Assembly (NCBI GenBank): GCA_011525875.1
Contig: WYBN01000013.1
Location: 62,001 to 126,000, forward strand
From: Melioribacteraceae bacterium
GTDB lineage: Bacteria; Bacteroidota; Ignavibacteria; Ignavibacteriales; Melioribacteraceae
Length of the DNA: 64,000 bases
Direction of reading: 5' to 3'
Under the pieces are notes generated by a model. The model saw nothing but the letters and a program-made list of their open reading frames with translations. It searched no databases and was not told the origin of the DNA. A program made the position numbers and the translations under genes. Below are positions 8,729-21,475 of this stretch, piece after piece (position 1 is the first letter of the stretch; the number at the start of each line of letters is the position of its first letter).

Positions 8729-11700
8729 TTGGAAAAGAAAATAAGTAAACTGACTAATAGAATCACTTTTGGATCTATTATTTCTGCAATCGATCAACCG
8801 GACTTGCTGAATATTCAGACAGAATCTTTTGAAGACTTCTTGCAATTAAAAACTAAACCCTCTGAAAGAGAAAGCAAAGGTCTTCAATCAGTTTTTAATA
8901 CAAACTTCCCGATTCTTGATAATAAAGAATTTTACAGATTAGATTTTATTGAATACTACATTGAAAAACCAAGATTTTCAATTCAAGAATGCGAAGAAAG
9001 AGGACTTACGTACAGTACTCCTCTAAAAGCTAAATTACGCTTATCAACCAAGGATGATGAGACTAACGAATTTATCAATGCCGTTGAACAAGAGGTCTAT
9101 CTTGGCAACCTTCCCTTCATGACCGAAAGGGGAACTTTTATTATCAACGGCGCCGAAAGAGTAATTGTTTCGCAGCTTCATCGTTCGCCGGGTGTTGCCT
9201 TCTCGCAGACTCTTCATCCGAACGGTACGCCTATATACTCTGCGCGTATTATTCCTTTCAGAGGATCGTGGGTTGAATTTGCTACCGATATTAACCATGT
9301 TTTATATGTTTATATCGACCGGAGAAAAAAATTCCCTGCAACTACTTTATTGCGAGCATTGAATTTTACTACTGATGAGGAAATATTAAACCTCTTCAAT
9401 CTTATAGAGAAAATAAAAACTAAAAAACTTGACCCCGAAAATCATAACGGTCGAGTAGTTGCCGAAGATGTTATAGATAGCCATACCGGCGAGATATATG
9501 TGGCGAATGAGGGAATACTGACTCCGGAAATAATTGACAATATTAAATCCTCCGATATTGAAGAAATAAAACTTATCAGTTCCAACACCTCTGTTGAACA
9601 AGATTTGATAATTAATACACTGAAAAAAGATTTGGCAAAAACCAAGGAAGAAGCACTTTATGCAATTTATAGACAATTGCGTTCCGGTGAAGCGCCTGAT
9701 CTCGAGACGGCTAATTCCCTTATTGAAAAACTTTTCTTTAACGATAAAAGGTATGATCTTGGCGATGTCGGCAGATTTAGAATGAACGATAAACTCGGAT
9801 TAGATATTTCGCCTGAAATCAAAGTTCTTACGATTGAAGATATAATTGCTATTATGAAAAATATAATTCTGCTCAAAGACGGAAATGTTCCCGTTGACGA
9901 TATAGATCACCTCGGAAACAGACGCGTAAGAACAGTAGGCGAGCAGTTGATGCAGCAATATAATGTAGGTTTAGCCAGAATGGGCAGAACCATTCGTGAA
10001 AGAATGAACATGCGTGATACAGAAAACATGCAGCCACAAGATCTTGTAAACGCACGAACCATCAGTTCTGTTATCAATGCTTTTTTTGGCACGAATCAGC
10101 TATCGCAGTTCATGGATCAGACAAATCCTCTTTCGGAATTGACACATAAAAGAAGGGTATCTGCTTTAGGTCCAGGTGGTCTTACAAGAGAAAGAGCCGG
10201 ATTCGAAGTGCGTGACGTTCATCATTCTCATTATGGAAGATTGTGTCCTATCGAAACTCCCGAAGGACCAAATATCGGTCTTATTTCTTCTTTAACTATC
10301 TATTCGAAAGTTAATCATTACGGTTTTCTTGAAACTCCCTACCGAAAAGTTGTTAACAATAAGGTGACAAAAGATGTTACATATTTAAGTGCCGATCAAG
10401 AAGATGAATTTACGATAGCACAGGCAAATGCTCCTATTGATGAGCAGGGAAGATATGTTAGAGAGAGGGTTAAATGCCGGCACAAGGGCGAGTTTCCCGT
10501 AGTTACTCCCGATCTAATTCATTATATGGACGTAGCCCCTTCGCAGATCGTTAGCGTTGCGGCTTCATTAATACCTTTCTTAGAACACGATGACGCCAAC
10601 AGAGCTCTCATGGGTTCTAACATGCAGCGTCAGGCTGTGCCATTAATGGTGTCCGAAGCTCCGCTTGTTGGAACAGGCATGGAATACAAAGCCGCAAGGG
10701 ATTCAAAATCGATGATAGTTGCCGAGGATGACGGCATAGTAGAATATGCAGACGCTAAACGGATTCTTGTAAAATATAAAGTTGATGAAAATAGTTTTGA
10801 ATCATTAACAAATTTTAATGACGAAAGGAAAATTGAATATCAATTAACCAAATTTTCCGGTACTAATCAGGAGACCTGTTTTAATCAGAAAGTGATTGTA
10901 AGAACAGGAGATAAAATAAAAAAGGGACAAGTTTTAGCCGACGGCTCCGCAATTGACAACGGGGAGCTCGCGCTCGGCAAAAATGTTTTTGTAGCATTCA
11001 TGCCCTGGCGTGGTTATAATTTTGAAGATGCTATTGTAATCAGCGAAAGGCTTGTTGCTGAAGATGTGTTTACATCTATACATATTGAAGAGTTCGAACT
11101 ACAGGTTAGAGAAACAAAACGCGGTGAGGAAGAGCTTACCCGCGATATTCCGAATGTTAGCGAAGATGCCACAAAAAACCTTGATGAGAACGGTATTATC
11201 ATGGAGGGTGCCGAAGTTAAAGAAGGGGATATCTTAATTGGCAAAATTACGCCAAAAGGCGAGTCCGATCCGACTCCCGAGGAAAAATTACTTAAAGCTA
11301 TTTTCGGGGATAAGGCCGGTGATGTTAAAGATGCTTCTTTGAAAGCTCCCCCTGGGCTTAAAGGCACTGTGATCAAAACGCGTCTCTTTAGCAGAAAGAA
11401 AAAAGATGTTGATTCCAAAAAAATAGAAAAGAAACAACTTGATAAGCTTGAACTTGATTATCAGAGAAATAAGTCGAGCCATTACAAAAAATTAGTTGAG
11501 AAACTCACAAAGATATGCTCTGGTTTATCAACCACGGGAATCCGTGATCTTGACGGCACTTTAGTTTTCAGAAGTGGAACAACTCTTAAAGATAACACCT
11601 TTACGAGTATTGATGATGTAACAAAACTGGATTATACTCAAGATTGGTTTGATAATTCCAAATCGAATCAGATGATTAAAGTTCTATTTTCAAATTATTT

Positions 11701-12505
11701 CAATATACTTTCGGATATCGAAGAAGAAAACAAACGCGAAAAATTAAAAATACAAAGCGGCGATGAATTACAGCCCGGAATTGTACAGCTTGCTAAAGTT
11801 TACGTTGCTAAAAAGCGAAAACTTTCTGTCGGTGATAAAATGGCAGGAAGACACGGTAATAAAGGTGTAGTCGCCAAAATTGTTCCTTTGGAAGATATGC
11901 CGAGAACAGCAGACGGTACGCCCGTTGATATAGTTTTGAACCCGCTGGGCGTTCCTTCGAGAATGAATTTAGGACAGCTTTATGAAACAGCACTGGGATG
12001 GGTTGGGAAAATTCTTAACTGCAAATTTGAAACCCCGATTTTTGATGGAGCCAATGCTGAAGATGTTGAAAAATATCTGGCTGAAGCCGGCTTAGAGAGC
12101 GGTAGTAAAACAACTCTTTATGACGGAAGAAGCGGCGAAAAATTCCATCAAAAAGTTACGTGCGGTTATATTTATATGTTAAAATTAGGTCACATGGTTG
12201 ATGATAAAATACACGCAAGATCAATCGGGCCATATTCGTTGATCACCCAGCAGCCTCTTGGAGGCAAAGCTCAATTTGGAGGTCAACGTTTCGGCGAGAT
12301 GGAAGTCTGGGCTCTTGAAGGCTATGGAGCCGCAAACATATTGCAAGAAATTCTTACAGTTAAAAGTGACGATGTTAGTGGAAGAGCAAAAACTTATGAA
12401 TCCATCGTCAAAGGTGAGAATATACTGCGGCCGGGTATTCCCGAATCTTTCAATGTGATGATTAAAGAATTGCAAGGATTGGGGCTTGACATTAAAGTCA
12501 ACTAA
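8729..12505 (+). CDS. rpoB: DNA-directed RNA polymerase subunit beta
   Basis: This is a 1258-residue beta subunit. The rifampicin region reads FMDQTNPLSELTHKRR followed by SALGPGG and matches the sensitive-type consensus. Catalytic-region blocks GDKMAGRHGNKGVV and MEVWALEGYGAANILQEILT are present, and the C-terminus is complete. The start is TTG at 8729, with GGGAGG 8 bases before it. It probably depends on read-through of the upstream hairpin for part of its transcription. It is followed by rpoC after 36 bases. Confidence 0.97.
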   Translation: MEKKISKLTNRITFGSIISAIDQPDLLNIQTESFEDFLQLKTKPSERESKGLQSVFNTNFPILDNKEFYRLDFIEYYIEKPRFSIQECEERGLTYSTPLKAKLRLSTKDDETNEFINAVEQEVYLGNLPFMTERGTFIINGAERVIVSQLHRSPGVAFSQTLHPNGTPIYSARIIPFRGSWVEFATDINHVLYVYIDRRKKFPATTLLRALNFTTDEEILNLFNLIEKIKTKKLDPENHNGRVVAEDVIDSHTGEIYVANEGILTPEIIDNIKSSDIEEIKLISSNTSVEQDLIINTLKKDLAKTKEEALYAIYRQLRSGEAPDLETANSLIEKLFFNDKRYDLGDVGRFRMNDKLGLDISPEIKVLTIEDIIAIMKNIILLKDGNVPVDDIDHLGNRRVRTVGEQLMQQYNVGLARMGRTIRERMNMRDTENMQPQDLVNARTISSVINAFFGTNQLSQFMDQTNPLSELTHKRRVSALGPGGLTRERAGFEVRDVHHSHYGRLCPIETPEGPNIGLISSLTIYSKVNHYGFLETPYRKVVNNKVTKDVTYLSADQEDEFTIAQANAPIDEQGRYVRERVKCRHKGEFPVVTPDLIHYMDVAPSQIVSVAASLIPFLEHDDANRALMGSNMQRQAVPLMVSEAPLVGTGMEYKAARDSKSMIVAEDDGIVEYADAKRILVKYKVDENSFESLTNFNDERKIEYQLTKFSGTNQETCFNQKVIVRTGDKIKKGQVLADGSAIDNGELALGKNVFVAFMPWRGYNFEDAIVISERLVAEDVFTSIHIEEFELQVRETKRGEEELTRDIPNVSEDATKNLDENGIIMEGAEVKEGDILIGKITPKGESDPTPEEKLLKAIFGDKAGDVKDASLKAPPGLKGTVIKTRLFSRKKKDVDSKKIEKKQLDKLELDYQRNKSSHYKKLVEKLTKICSGLSTTGIRDLDGTLVFRSGTTLKDNTFTSIDDVTKLDYTQDWFDNSKSNQMIKVLFSNYFNILSDIEEENKREKLKIQSGDELQPGIVQLAKVYVAKKRKLSVGDKMAGRHGNKGVVAKIVPLEDMPRTADGTPVDIVLNPLGVPSRMNLGQLYETALGWVGKILNCKFETPIFDGANAEDVEKYLAEAGLESGSKTTLYDGRSGEKFHQKVTCGYIYMLKLGHMVDDKIHARSIGPYSLITQQPLGGKAQFGGQRFGEMEVWALEGYGAANILQEILTVKSDDVSGRAKTYESIVKGENILRPGIPESFNVMIKELQGLGLDIKVN

Positions 12506-12541
12506 TTGAACTGATTTAATAATAGTTTAAGGAGAAATTTT

Positions 12542-15500
12542 ATGAGGCATAGAACTCAAGAAAATAAAATGAGACAAATTGAGAAGTTGACTATTAGCTT
12601 AGCCAGTCCCGATGATATACTTTCACGATCTCACGGTGAGGTTACAAAACCTGAAACAATAAACTATCGATCTTTCCGACCGGAAAAAGACGGACTTTTC
12701 TGCGAAAAGATTTTTGGTCCGGTTAAAGATTGGGAGTGCGCTTGTGGTAAGTATAAAGGCATAAGATACAAAGGAATTGTATGCGACAGATGCGGCGTTG
12801 AAGTTACCATGAAAAGTGTCAGACGTGAAAGAATGGGTCACCTCGCCCTTGCAGTTCCAATAGTCCACATCTGGTTCTTTAAGGCTCTGCCTTCAAAAAT
12901 TGGAAACCTGATTGGAATGACAACTAAAGAGCTTGAGAAAATTATTTATTACGAATCTTATGTCGTTATTAATCCCGGACCCACCGGATTAAAAGAAAAA
13001 GATTTGATATCTGAGGATCAGTACTTCGAAATATTATCGACGCTGCCTCATGATAACGAGGCTCTCGATGATAACGACCCAAATAAATTTTTGGCTTTAA
13101 TAGGCGGCGACGGTGTTAAAAGACTTCTTAAGAATCTTGATATTGAATCTTTGTTTAGAGCTTTAAAGGAGCAGCTGGATGAAGAAACCTCCCAGCAGAA
13201 ACGGGGCGATATCTTAAAACGCCTCCGAGTATTAGAAGCTTTTAGAGAACATGAAGAGAAAGTCCCCAACAAACCGGAATGGATGGTCATGAGCGTAATC
13301 CCTGTCATTCCACCCGAACTCAGACCACTGGTACCTCTTGAAGGCGGTAGATTTGCGACTAGCGATCTAAATGATCTTTACAGGCGGGTAATTATTCGTA
13401 ACAACAGATTAAAAAGATTAATTGATATTAAAGCTCCTGAAGTAATTTTACGAAACGAAAAGCGAATGCTTCAAGAAGCTGTGGATGCTTTATTTGATAA
13501 CTCGCGCCGTGCAAGTGCTGTTAGAAGCGACGGCAATAGACCGCTTAAATCTTTAAGCGATATGCTTAAAGGTAAGCAGGGAAGGTTCAGACAAAATCTT
13601 TTAGGAAAACGCGTTGATTATTCGGGAAGATCTGTAATAGTAGTTGGTCCCGAACTAAAACTCCACGAATGCGGGCTTCCCAAAGATATGGCAGTTGAAT
13701 TATTCAAACCATTTGTTATAAGAAAACTAATAGAACGCGGCTACTTCAAAACGGTAAAGAGTGCCCGCAAAGCCGTCGATAGGAAGGACGCAGTTATTTG
13801 GGATATTCTTGAAAAATTAATTCAAGGACATCCGGTGCTTCTTAATAGAGCCCCGACGCTGCATAGACTTGGCATTCAAGCTTTTCAACCGATTTTGATC
13901 GACGGAAAAGCTATTCAGCTTCACCCAATGGTTTGCACTGCTTTTAATGCTGACTTCGATGGCGACCAAATGGCTGTTCACGTTCCGCTTTCTTATGAAG
14001 CGCAGCTCGAAGCTTCTTTATTAATGCTTTCTAGTCATAATATTTTATCTCCCCAGAACGGCAGCCCAATTGTTCTTCCCACTCAGGATATTGTTCTCGG
14101 ATGCTATTACCTTACTAAGGTAAAACAGAATGCGAAAGGCGAAGGACTCGTCTTTAGCGATCCGGAAGAAGTAATAATAGCTTATGACAATAAGGTTATA
14201 GAATTACACGCGAAAATTAAAGTTAAGTTAGATGGAGAATTTATAGAGACAACGGTTGGAAGAGTGATTTTCAACCAAATCGTGCCGAAGGAAATGGGCT
14301 TCTTTAATGAATTGTTAGTTAAAAAGATTTTTAGCGGTTTTATTTATAAGATGTTTATTAAGCTGGGTAATGTTGTGACTGCTAAGTTTCTTGATGATTT
14401 AAAAGATCTCGGCTATAGATATGCCACTGCTGCCGGCATTTCCATCAGCTATAGTGATATGCTCATACCCGTAGAAAAATCGAAATTAGTTGACGATTCT
14501 AATAAAAAGGTTTCTGCAATACTTTCTGAACATGAGCAAGGTTTAATTACAGACGCAGAACGTTATAATAAAATTATCGATGTTTGGACACATACTACAA
14601 ATAACGTAAGTAAGATCTTAATGGAAAAGATTAGAACCGATCAAGGCGGGTTCAATTCAGTTCACATGATGGTTGATTCCGGTGCTCGAGGTTCTCAGGA
14701 ACAGGTTAGGCAGCTTGCAGGAATGCGTGGTCTTATGATGAAACCACAAAAAAGCCTTACAGGTCAATCGGGAGAAATCATCGAGAATCCCATTGTAGCT
14801 AACTTTAAGGAAGGCTTAAGCGTTCTTGAGTATTTTATTTCAACGCACGGCGCGCGTAAAGGTTTGGCTGATACTGCCTTAAAAACTGCAGATGCCGGCT
14901 ATTTGACAAGAAGATTATGCGATGTCGCCCAGGATGTTATTATATCAGAAATCGACTGCAGCACAATCAGAGGCGTGTATGTAACTGCTTTGAAAGATGT
15001 TGAATTGGAAAGGGAGCCGCTTGCCGAAAGAATAGTTGGCCGTGTAACCCAGGAAGACGTTTACGACCCTCGGACAGATGAAATTATAATTGAAAACGGT
15101 GAGGTTATTACCGAGGAAATTGCTGAAAAAATTGACGACGCATTGATTGATTCTGTCTATATACGAACTGTTTTAACTTGTGAATCAAAGAGAGGCGTTT
15201 GCGCAAAATGTTATGGTAGAAATTTAACTACAGGCAAATTAGTTGAAATTGGTGAAGCGGTAGGAATTATTGCAGCACAATCTATTGGTGAACCAGGTAC
15301 GCAGCTTACTCTACGAACTTTCCACCTTGGCGGTACTTCTTCAAGAATTGCCAGCCAGTCACAGGTTGACGCAAATGTTGCTGGTATTGTTAAATACGAT
15401 AAAGTCATGTTCGTTGAAAAAACAGATTTCCTTGGGATAAAAGTTAAAGTTATCACTGGACGAAGAGGATCAATCAGTATTTATGATGAAGATAATAGAC

Positions 15501-16795
15501 AATTAAAGAAATTCGATATACCTTACGGGGCAGAGTTAGTCGTTAATGACGGGCAATCCGTTAAAAAAGGAGACCCATTATATAATCACGACCCATACAA
15601 CTCCTTGATATTAACGGATATTGGCGGAAAGGTAAGCTTTTCAGATCTCGTTGAAAACGTCACTTTCCAACATGTAGCTGATGAGCAGACCGGTCACGTC
15701 CAAAAAGTTATTATTGAATCTAAGGATAAAAATTTAACCCCGAGCGCAGTAATTACTGATAATAAGGGTAACGAGAAGATGTTCAATCTTCCAAACCGAG
15801 CATATTTATCCATAGAGGAAGGTGAAGTAGTACAACCTGGTACAATTCTCGCAAAGATTTCCAAACAACAGGCAAAAAGCCGTGATATTACCGGTGGTCT
15901 TCCAAGAGTAACTGAGTTATTTGAAGCCCGCAGCCCTCATGACCCTGCAGTTGTTTCTGAAATTGAAGGTGTTGTTAAATTCGGTAATAAGAAAAAAGGG
16001 TCAAGAGAAATAATTATTGAATCTCTTGATGGTATGGATAAGAAGATATATAATGTTCCTTACGGAAAACACATTCTTGTTCAGGAAAATGATGAAATAC
16101 CGGCTGGTGAAAAAATTACAGACGGTCCAGTAAATCCGCACGATATCTTGAAAATAAAAGGTACAAATGCGGTTCAGGAGTATTTAGTAAATGAAATTCA
16201 GGAAGTCTACCGTCTACAAGGCGTTAAAATTAATGATAAACACATTGAGGTTATTGTAAAGCAAATGCTTCAAAAACTTAGAATTATTTCGGCAGGAGAT
16301 TCAAAGTTTATCGAAGAAGATTATGTAGATAGAGTTAGGGTGAATGAAGAAAACGATAACTTGAAAAATTTAGTTTATGTTGAAGATCCAGGTCAATCTA
16401 GATTCGTGGCTGGACAATTAATCTCTAAATTGAAAATACGTGAAATTAATGCCGATTTAAGCAAGAAAAACAGAAAACCAATCATAACCCGAGATGTGGT
16501 GCCTGCGACTTTTGATAATGTTTTACTTGGTATTACTCAAGCTGCTTTATCAACCGAAAGTTTCTTGTCTGCTGCTTCATTCCAGGAAACTACGAAAGTT
16601 CTGACAAATGCAGCCATAGAGGCAAAAGTAGACAATCTAAATGGTCTAAAAGAAAATGTTATTATGGGCCATTTGATACCTGCCGGCACAGGACTTAGGA
16701 AATATGACAGTATCATATTATTAAATGAAGTTAATTTGGAAAATGAAACTCCGGAAATTGTTGCAGAGGGAAAAGAAGAGGCTAAAACATCTTGA
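12542..16795 (+). CDS. rpoC: DNA-directed RNA polymerase subunit beta'
   Basis: This is a 1417-residue beta' subunit. The catalytic Mg-binding loop NADFDGDQM lies at about residues 469-477. The N-terminal zinc finger ([20 protein letters not shown], about residues 65-84) and the second zinc site ([11 protein letters not shown]) are both complete. The bridge-helix and trigger-loop region ([19 protein letters not shown]) is conserved. AAGGAG precedes the ATG. The C-terminal tail is short and acidic. Confidence 0.97.
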   Translation: MRHRTQENKMRQIEKLTISLASPDDILSRSHGEVTKPETINYRSFRPEKDGLFCEKIFGPVKDWECACGKYKGIRYKGIVCDRCGVEVTMKSVRRERMGHLALAVPIVHIWFFKALPSKIGNLIGMTTKELEKIIYYESYVVINPGPTGLKEKDLISEDQYFEILSTLPHDNEALDDNDPNKFLALIGGDGVKRLLKNLDIESLFRALKEQLDEETSQQKRGDILKRLRVLEAFREHEEKVPNKPEWMVMSVIPVIPPELRPLVPLEGGRFATSDLNDLYRRVIIRNNRLKRLIDIKAPEVILRNEKRMLQEAVDALFDNSRRASAVRSDGNRPLKSLSDMLKGKQGRFRQNLLGKRVDYSGRSVIVVGPELKLHECGLPKDMAVELFKPFVIRKLIERGYFKTVKSARKAVDRKDAVIWDILEKLIQGHPVLLNRAPTLHRLGIQAFQPILIDGKAIQLHPMVCTAFNADFDGDQMAVHVPLSYEAQLEASLLMLSSHNILSPQNGSPIVLPTQDIVLGCYYLTKVKQNAKGEGLVFSDPEEVIIAYDNKVIELHAKIKVKLDGEFIETTVGRVIFNQIVPKEMGFFNELLVKKIFSGFIYKMFIKLGNVVTAKFLDDLKDLGYRYATAAGISISYSDMLIPVEKSKLVDDSNKKVSAILSEHEQGLITDAERYNKIIDVWTHTTNNVSKILMEKIRTDQGGFNSVHMMVDSGARGSQEQVRQLAGMRGLMMKPQKSLTGQSGEIIENPIVANFKEGLSVLEYFISTHGARKGLADTALKTADAGYLTRRLCDVAQDVIISEIDCSTIRGVYVTALKDVELEREPLAERIVGRVTQEDVYDPRTDEIIIENGEVITEEIAEKIDDALIDSVYIRTVLTCESKRGVCAKCYGRNLTTGKLVEIGEAVGIIAAQSIGEPGTQLTLRTFHLGGTSSRIASQSQVDANVAGIVKYDKVMFVEKTDFLGIKVKVITGRRGSISIYDEDNRQLKKFDIPYGAELVVNDGQSVKKGDPLYNHDPYNSLILTDIGGKVSFSDLVENVTFQHVADEQTGHVQKVIIESKDKNLTPSAVITDNKGNEKMFNLPNRAYLSIEEGEVVQPGTILAKISKQQAKSRDITGGLPRVTELFEARSPHDPAVVSEIEGVVKFGNKKKGSREIIIESLDGMDKKIYNVPYGKHILVQENDEIPAGEKITDGPVNPHDILKIKGTNAVQEYLVNEIQEVYRLQGVKINDKHIEVIVKQMLQKLRIISAGDSKFIEEDYVDRVRVNEENDNLKNLVYVEDPGQSRFVAGQLISKLKIREINADLSKKNRKPIITRDVVPATFDNVLLGITQAALSTESFLSAASFQETTKVLTNAAIEAKVDNLNGLKENVIMGHLIPAGTGLRKYDSIILLNEVNLENETPEIVAEGKEEAKTS

Positions 16796-16822
16796 TTATC
16801 GGTCAAAATAAAGGTTTAATTC

Positions 16823-16853
16823 TTGACAATAAATCATAATAATTCTATATTGA
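16823..16853 (+). promoter_or_regulatory. Putative promoter of the str operon
   Basis: TTGACA (16823-16828), 17 bases, then TATATTGA (16846-16853). This is the best -35 match in the window and lies 43 bases before the rpsL start. It suggests that rpsL-rpsG-fusA-tuf can be transcribed independently of rpoBC. Confidence 0.6.
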
Positions 16854-16896
16854 GAGTCTGAATTTTTACAAACTCGACTTAAATGGAGGTATTTTA

Positions 16897-17271
16897 GTGC
16901 CAACAATCAATCAGTTGGTTAGAAAAGGTAGGAAGGTAGTCGTTTCGAAGAATAAGGCGCCTGCATTAAACGCATGCCCTCAAAAGCGGGGTGTTTGTAC
17001 ACGTGTTTATACGACTACTCCTAAAAAACCAAATTCAGCTTTAAGGAAAGTTGCCAGAGTCCGTCTATCGCATGGAATCGAGGTTACTGCCTATATTCCA
17101 GGTGAAGGGCACAATTTACAGGAGCACTCGATTGTAATGATTAGAGGCGGTAGAGTTAAGGACCTTCCTGGTGTACGTTATCATATAATCCGAGGTACCC
17201 TGGATACAAGCGGCGTTGAGGATAGAAAAAAAGGCAGATCAAAATATGGTGCAAAAAAACCTAAGAAATAA
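16897..17271 (+). CDS. rpsL: 30S ribosomal protein S12
   Basis: This is a 124-residue S12 with a GTG start (GGAGG 8 bases upstream). The decoding-centre loops [10 protein letters not shown] and [13 protein letters not shown] have the wild-type lysines at the positions where streptomycin resistance changes arise. First gene of the str operon, with its own putative promoter. Confidence 0.97.
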   Translation: MPTINQLVRKGRKVVVSKNKAPALNACPQKRGVCTRVYTTTPKKPNSALRKVARVRLSHGIEVTAYIPGEGHNLQEHSIVMIRGGRVKDLPGVRYHIIRGTLDTSGVEDRKKGRSKYGAKKPKK

Positions 17272-17282
17272 GAATTAAAATT

Positions 17283-17750
17283 ATGAGAAAAAGAAGAGCA
17301 GAAAAAAGGTATATCAAACCCGACCCAAAATTTAACGATGCAGTTGTAGCAAAGTTTATCAACTATATCATGTGGAGCGGTAAGAAATCCACTACCAGAA
17401 GAGCGATTTATGACAGCTTTCAAGTGATTGAAGAGAGAACAAAAAAACCTGCGCTTGAAGTATTTAAAAAAGCGATAACTAATGTGCAGCCTCTCGTGGA
17501 AGTTAGGAGTCGTAGAGTTGGCGGAGCTACTTATCAGGTTCCAATGGAAGTAAGACCTGAAAGAAGAATGGCATTAGCTTTCAGGTGGATAAGAAACTAC
17601 TCGCGGGATAGAAAAGATAAATCTATGGCATTGAAACTTGCTTCAGAAATAATAGCAGCTTCAAATAATGAGGGTTCTGCAGTTAAGAAAAAAGATGATA
17701 CACACAGAATGGCTGAAGCTAACAAAGCTTTTGCGCACTTTAAGTGGTAG
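17283..17750 (+). CDS. rpsG: 30S ribosomal protein S7
   Basis: This is a 155-residue S7 with [21 protein letters not shown] and [15 protein letters not shown], both typical. It nucleates assembly of the 30S head. It lies 11 bases after rpsL and 12 before fusA, in the canonical str order. Confidence 0.97.
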   Translation: MRKRRAEKRYIKPDPKFNDAVVAKFINYIMWSGKKSTTRRAIYDSFQVIEERTKKPALEVFKKAITNVQPLVEVRSRRVGGATYQVPMEVRPERRMALAFRWIRNYSRDRKDKSMALKLASEIIAASNNEGSAVKKKDDTHRMAEANKAFAHFKW

Positions 17751-17762
17751 GAAAGGGATTCG

Positions 17763-19862
17763 ATGGCAGCTAAGAAATTAGATATATCGCGTGTAAGAAA
17801 TATTGGAATTATGGCTCATATTGATGCCGGTAAAACGACAACAACCGAAAGGATATTGTTTTATACTGGCAAACTGCACCGAATGGGTGAAGTGCACGAG
17901 GGAGCCGCAACAATGGACTGGATGGAACAAGAAAAGGAAAGAGGAATTACTATTACCAGCGCTGCTACAACAGCGTTTTGGAATGACCATCAAATTAATA
18001 TTATTGATACGCCGGGACACGTTGATTTTACAGTTGAAGTTGAACGTTCTTTGAGAGTTTTGGATGGAGCAATTGCTCTTTTTTGCGCGGTAGGAGGTGT
18101 TGAACCTCAATCAGAAACAGTATGGAGACAGGCAGACAAATACAGAGTGCCTAGGATTGCCTTTGTTAATAAAATGGACCGGGTTGGCGCAGACTTTTTT
18201 CACGCAGTCGATATGATGCGAGATAGACTTAAAGCAAACGCTATCCCAATCTCATTGCCTATTGGCGAAGGAGATATTTTTGCCGGAATCATAGACTTGA
18301 TTTCAATGAAAGCAAGGATGTATCATGAAGAATCTCAAGGCGCTACTTTTGAAGACATTGATATTCCTTCTGATTTAGTGCCAGCTGCTAACAAATATCG
18401 CACCTTAATGCTTGAAGCAGTATCCGATGTTGATGATACACTCTTGGAAAAATATCTTGAAGGCGAGGATATTTCTGCCGATGAAATCAAAAAGGTTCTT
18501 CGGGAAGCCACAATACAATTAAAAATTACTCCCGTATTATGCGGTTCCTCATTTAAGAATAAAGGTGTACAGAAATTGCTTGATGCGGTTGTGGACTTTC
18601 TGCCTTCTCCTTTAGATTCGGTTGAATTAACTGCGCATCACGTTAATAAGAATGATATCGTTACAAGAAAAATTTCCGAAAACGAAAAATTTTCAGGACT
18701 GGCATTTAAAATTATGACTGACCCCTATGTGGGTAAATTGACTTATGTTAGAGTGTATAGCGGCAAATTAAATTCAGGTTCTTACATTCATAATTCGGTC
18801 TCTGAAAGGAAAGAAAGAGTTGGCCGAATATTGATGATGCATGCCAATAGAAGAGAAGATATTGATGAAATACGTGCCGGGGATATAGTAGCGATGGTTG
18901 GACTTAAACACACTCGAACCGGAGACACTCTTTGTTCGGAAGATGATCCTATTGTTTTAGAGCGAATGGCATTTCCTGAACCTGTCATTCAGATTGCTAT
19001 TGAACCTAAAACTAAAGCCGACCAGGATAAATTATCTGACGCGCTTGCGAAATTATCTGATGAGGATCCGACTTTTAAGGTTAAGATAGACGAAGAAACT
19101 GGACAGACATTAATTAGCGGTATGGGTGAGTTGCACCTTGAAATTCTCGTAGATAGAATGAAAAGAGAGTTTAAGGTAGAAGCCAATGTTGGAAAACCAC
19201 AAGTAGCTTACAGAGAAACAATTTCTAAAGCAGTAGAAGTTGAAGGTAAGTTTATCAAACAAAGCGGTGGTAGAGGTAAGTACGGTCATGTTTGGCTTGA
19301 GCTTAGCCCAAATGAACCGGGCAAGGGTTTTGAGTTTGAAAATGCGATTGTTGGCGGAGTTGTTCCAAGAGAGTATATTCAACCCGTTTCAAATGGAATT
19401 CAAGAAGCTATGCGGAATGGTGTAATTGCCGGCTACCCAGTTGTGGATGTGAAAGCGAAATTATTCGACGGCTCTTATCACGATGTTGACTCTGATGAAA
19501 TTTCATTCAAGGTTGCTGGTTCAATGGCATTTAGAGAAGGCGCGAGAAAAGCCGAGCCTATTTTGCTTGAACCACTGATGAGCATTGAAATAATTACGCC
19601 GGAAGAATATATGGGTGATGTTATGGGTGACCTTAATTCGAGGAGGGGAAAAATTGAAGGATTTGTTGCTCGTCGTGACGCACAAGTGATAAAAGGCACA
19701 GTTCCACTGTCGGAAATGTTTGGATACGCCACTCAATTAAGATCAATGACACAAGGAAGAGCAATTTACACCATGCAATTTTCACATTATTCACAGGCTC
19801 CTAAGTCCGTTGTTGAGGAACTATCTGAAAAAGTACAATTAACTAAAAAAGTAACAGTTTAA
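17763..19862 (+). CDS. fusA: Elongation factor G
   Basis: This is a 699-residue translocase GTPase. G1 [14 protein letters not shown]3 DTPGHVDFT and G4 NKMD are intact. Domain IV contains [16 protein letters not shown] and the C-terminal part has [22 protein letters not shown]. It catalyses ribosomal translocation. Only one fusA copy is seen here, in the standard position between rpsG and tuf. Confidence 0.97.
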   Translation: MAAKKLDISRVRNIGIMAHIDAGKTTTTERILFYTGKLHRMGEVHEGAATMDWMEQEKERGITITSAATTAFWNDHQINIIDTPGHVDFTVEVERSLRVLDGAIALFCAVGGVEPQSETVWRQADKYRVPRIAFVNKMDRVGADFFHAVDMMRDRLKANAIPISLPIGEGDIFAGIIDLISMKARMYHEESQGATFEDIDIPSDLVPAANKYRTLMLEAVSDVDDTLLEKYLEGEDISADEIKKVLREATIQLKITPVLCGSSFKNKGVQKLLDAVVDFLPSPLDSVELTAHHVNKNDIVTRKISENEKFSGLAFKIMTDPYVGKLTYVRVYSGKLNSGSYIHNSVSERKERVGRILMMHANRREDIDEIRAGDIVAMVGLKHTRTGDTLCSEDDPIVLERMAFPEPVIQIAIEPKTKADQDKLSDALAKLSDEDPTFKVKIDEETGQTLISGMGELHLEILVDRMKREFKVEANVGKPQVAYRETISKAVEVEGKFIKQSGGRGKYGHVWLELSPNEPGKGFEFENAIVGGVVPREYIQPVSNGIQEAMRNGVIAGYPVVDVKAKLFDGSYHDVDSDEISFKVAGSMAFREGARKAEPILLEPLMSIEIITPEEYMGDVMGDLNSRRGKIEGFVARRDAQVIKGTVPLSEMFGYATQLRSMTQGRAIYTMQFSHYSQAPKSVVEELSEKVQLTKKVTV

Positions 19863-19896
19863 CAAAGTAATTTAATAGAAAAACAAGGAGTATTCG

Positions 19897-21102
19897 ATGG
19901 CAAAAGAGAAATTTGATCGTAGTAAACCTCACGTAAACGTAGGTACTATCGGGCACGTTGACCATGGCAAAACTACCTTAACAGCCGCCATCACCATGGC
20001 ACTTGCAAAAAGGGGTCTTTCCCAAATCAGATCGTTCGATAGTATTGACAACGCTCCCGAAGAGAGAGAAAGAGGAATTACAATAGCTACTGCACACGTG
20101 GAATATTCAACTGAGAATAGACACTATGCTCACGTTGACTGTCCTGGTCACGCAGACTACGTAAAGAACATGATAACCGGAGCTGCTCAGATGGACGGAG
20201 CTATTCTTGTTGTTGCAGCAACAGACGGCCCCATGCCTCAAACAAGAGAACATATTCTATTGGCAAGACAGGTAGGCGTTCCAAGAATAGTTGTTTTTAT
20301 GAATAAAGTTGACATGGTAGATGATCCGGAATTATTAGATCTTGTCGAAATGGAATTGAGAGAACTGCTTTCTCAATATGAATTTCCAGGCGACGATATT
20401 CCGATAATCAGAGGATCAGCTTTAAAGGCATTAGAAGCAGGAACTTCAGATGCACCCGTTGAAGACGAAAGATATAATTGCATATGGGAATTAATGAAAT
20501 CGGTTGACGATTATGTCCCGCTTCCGCAAAGAGATGTTGATAAGCCGTTCTTAATGCCGGTTGAAGACGTATTTTCAATTACCGGGCGTGGAACCGTTGC
20601 TACAGGAAGAGTTGAAAGAGGGCAAGTAAAGATTTCTGAGGAAATTGAGTTAATAGGACTTGGTGTACACAAAAAAACAGTCGTTACTGGTATTGAGATG
20701 TTCAGAAAGGAATTAGATTCTGCATTGGCTGGCGATAATGCCGGAGTTCTTATGAGAGGTGTTGATAAGAAAGAAATTATGAGGGGCATGGTTCTTGCGA
20801 AACCCGGTTCAATTACTCCGCACAGAGTATTTGACTGCGAAGTTTATATCCTTTCGAAAGAAGAAGGTGGGAGACATACTCCATTCTTTACTGGATATAG
20901 ACCACAGTTCTATTTCAGAACAACTGACGTAACCGGAGTCGCTCATTTACCTGAAGGAACCGAAATGGTTATGCCCGGCGATAAAGTAAAAATGAAAATT
21001 GATTTGATTTCAGAAATTGCGATGGAAGAAGGTTTACGTTTTGCTATCCGTGAAGGCGGCAGAACAGTTGGTGCCGGCTTAGTAACAAAAATTCATGAGT
21101 AA
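19897..21102 (+). CDS. tuf: Elongation factor Tu
   Basis: This is a 401-residue EF-Tu. G1 GHVDHGKTT, the switch II motif DCPGHADYV and [19 protein letters not shown] are present, with domains II and III complete to [11 protein letters not shown]. It delivers aminoacyl-tRNA to the ribosome. It is preceded by CAAGGAG. It is the only tuf in the window; the tRNA-Thr/tRNA-Trp position where a second copy often lies carries rpmG instead. Confidence 0.97.
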   Translation: MAKEKFDRSKPHVNVGTIGHVDHGKTTLTAAITMALAKRGLSQIRSFDSIDNAPEERERGITIATAHVEYSTENRHYAHVDCPGHADYVKNMITGAAQMDGAILVVAATDGPMPQTREHILLARQVGVPRIVVFMNKVDMVDDPELLDLVEMELRELLSQYEFPGDDIPIIRGSALKALEAGTSDAPVEDERYNCIWELMKSVDDYVPLPQRDVDKPFLMPVEDVFSITGRGTVATGRVERGQVKISEEIELIGLGVHKKTVVTGIEMFRKELDSALAGDNAGVLMRGVDKKEIMRGMVLAKPGSITPHRVFDCEVYILSKEEGGRHTPFFTGYRPQFYFRTTDVTGVAHLPEGTEMVMPGDKVKMKIDLISEIAMEEGLRFAIREGGRTVGAGLVTKIHE

Positions 21103-21110
21103 AATTATAA

Positions 21111-21133
21111 TCCGGTTATGAATAATAACCGGA
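21111..21133 (+). promoter_or_regulatory. Hairpin between tuf and rpsJ
   Basis: TCCGGTTAT (21111-21119) and ATAACCGGA (21125-21133) form a perfect 9-bp stem with a GAATA loop. No run of T follows, so it is more likely an RNA-processing or stabilising stem, or a weak attenuator, than a simple terminator. It divides the highly expressed tuf message from the S10 operon. Confidence 0.45.
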
Positions 21134-21156
21134 GTTTAAATAGGAGATATTAAAAA

Positions 21157-21465
21157 GTGCCTGGTCAGAAAATAAGAATCAAATTAAAATCTTACGATCA
21201 CATTTTGATCGATAAGTCGACTGAGAAGATAATTAAAACCGTAAAAAGTACTGGTGCAGTTGTCTCGGGACCGATACCGCTTCCCACAAAACGTTCTGTA
21301 TATACGGTCTTGCGTTCGCCTCATGTTGACAAAAAATCAAGAGAACAATTTGAAATCAGAGCACATAAAAGATTAATAGACATCCATAATTCAAACAATA
21401 AAACAGTTGACTCCCTAAGTAAATTGGAAATTCCAGCGGGCGTTGATATAGAGATTAAGTTATAA
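21157..21465 (+). CDS. rpsJ: 30S ribosomal protein S10
   Basis: This is a 102-residue S10 starting with GTG after AGGAG ([15 protein letters not shown]). The extended loop reads [28 protein letters not shown]. First gene of the S10 operon, and the NusE partner of NusB in antitermination in many bacteria. Confidence 0.97.
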   Translation: MPGQKIRIKLKSYDHILIDKSTEKIIKTVKSTGAVVSGPIPLPTKRSVYTVLRSPHVDKKSREQFEIRAHKRLIDIHNSNNKTVDSLSKLEIPAGVDIEIKL

Positions 21466-21475
21466 GGATCAAAAA

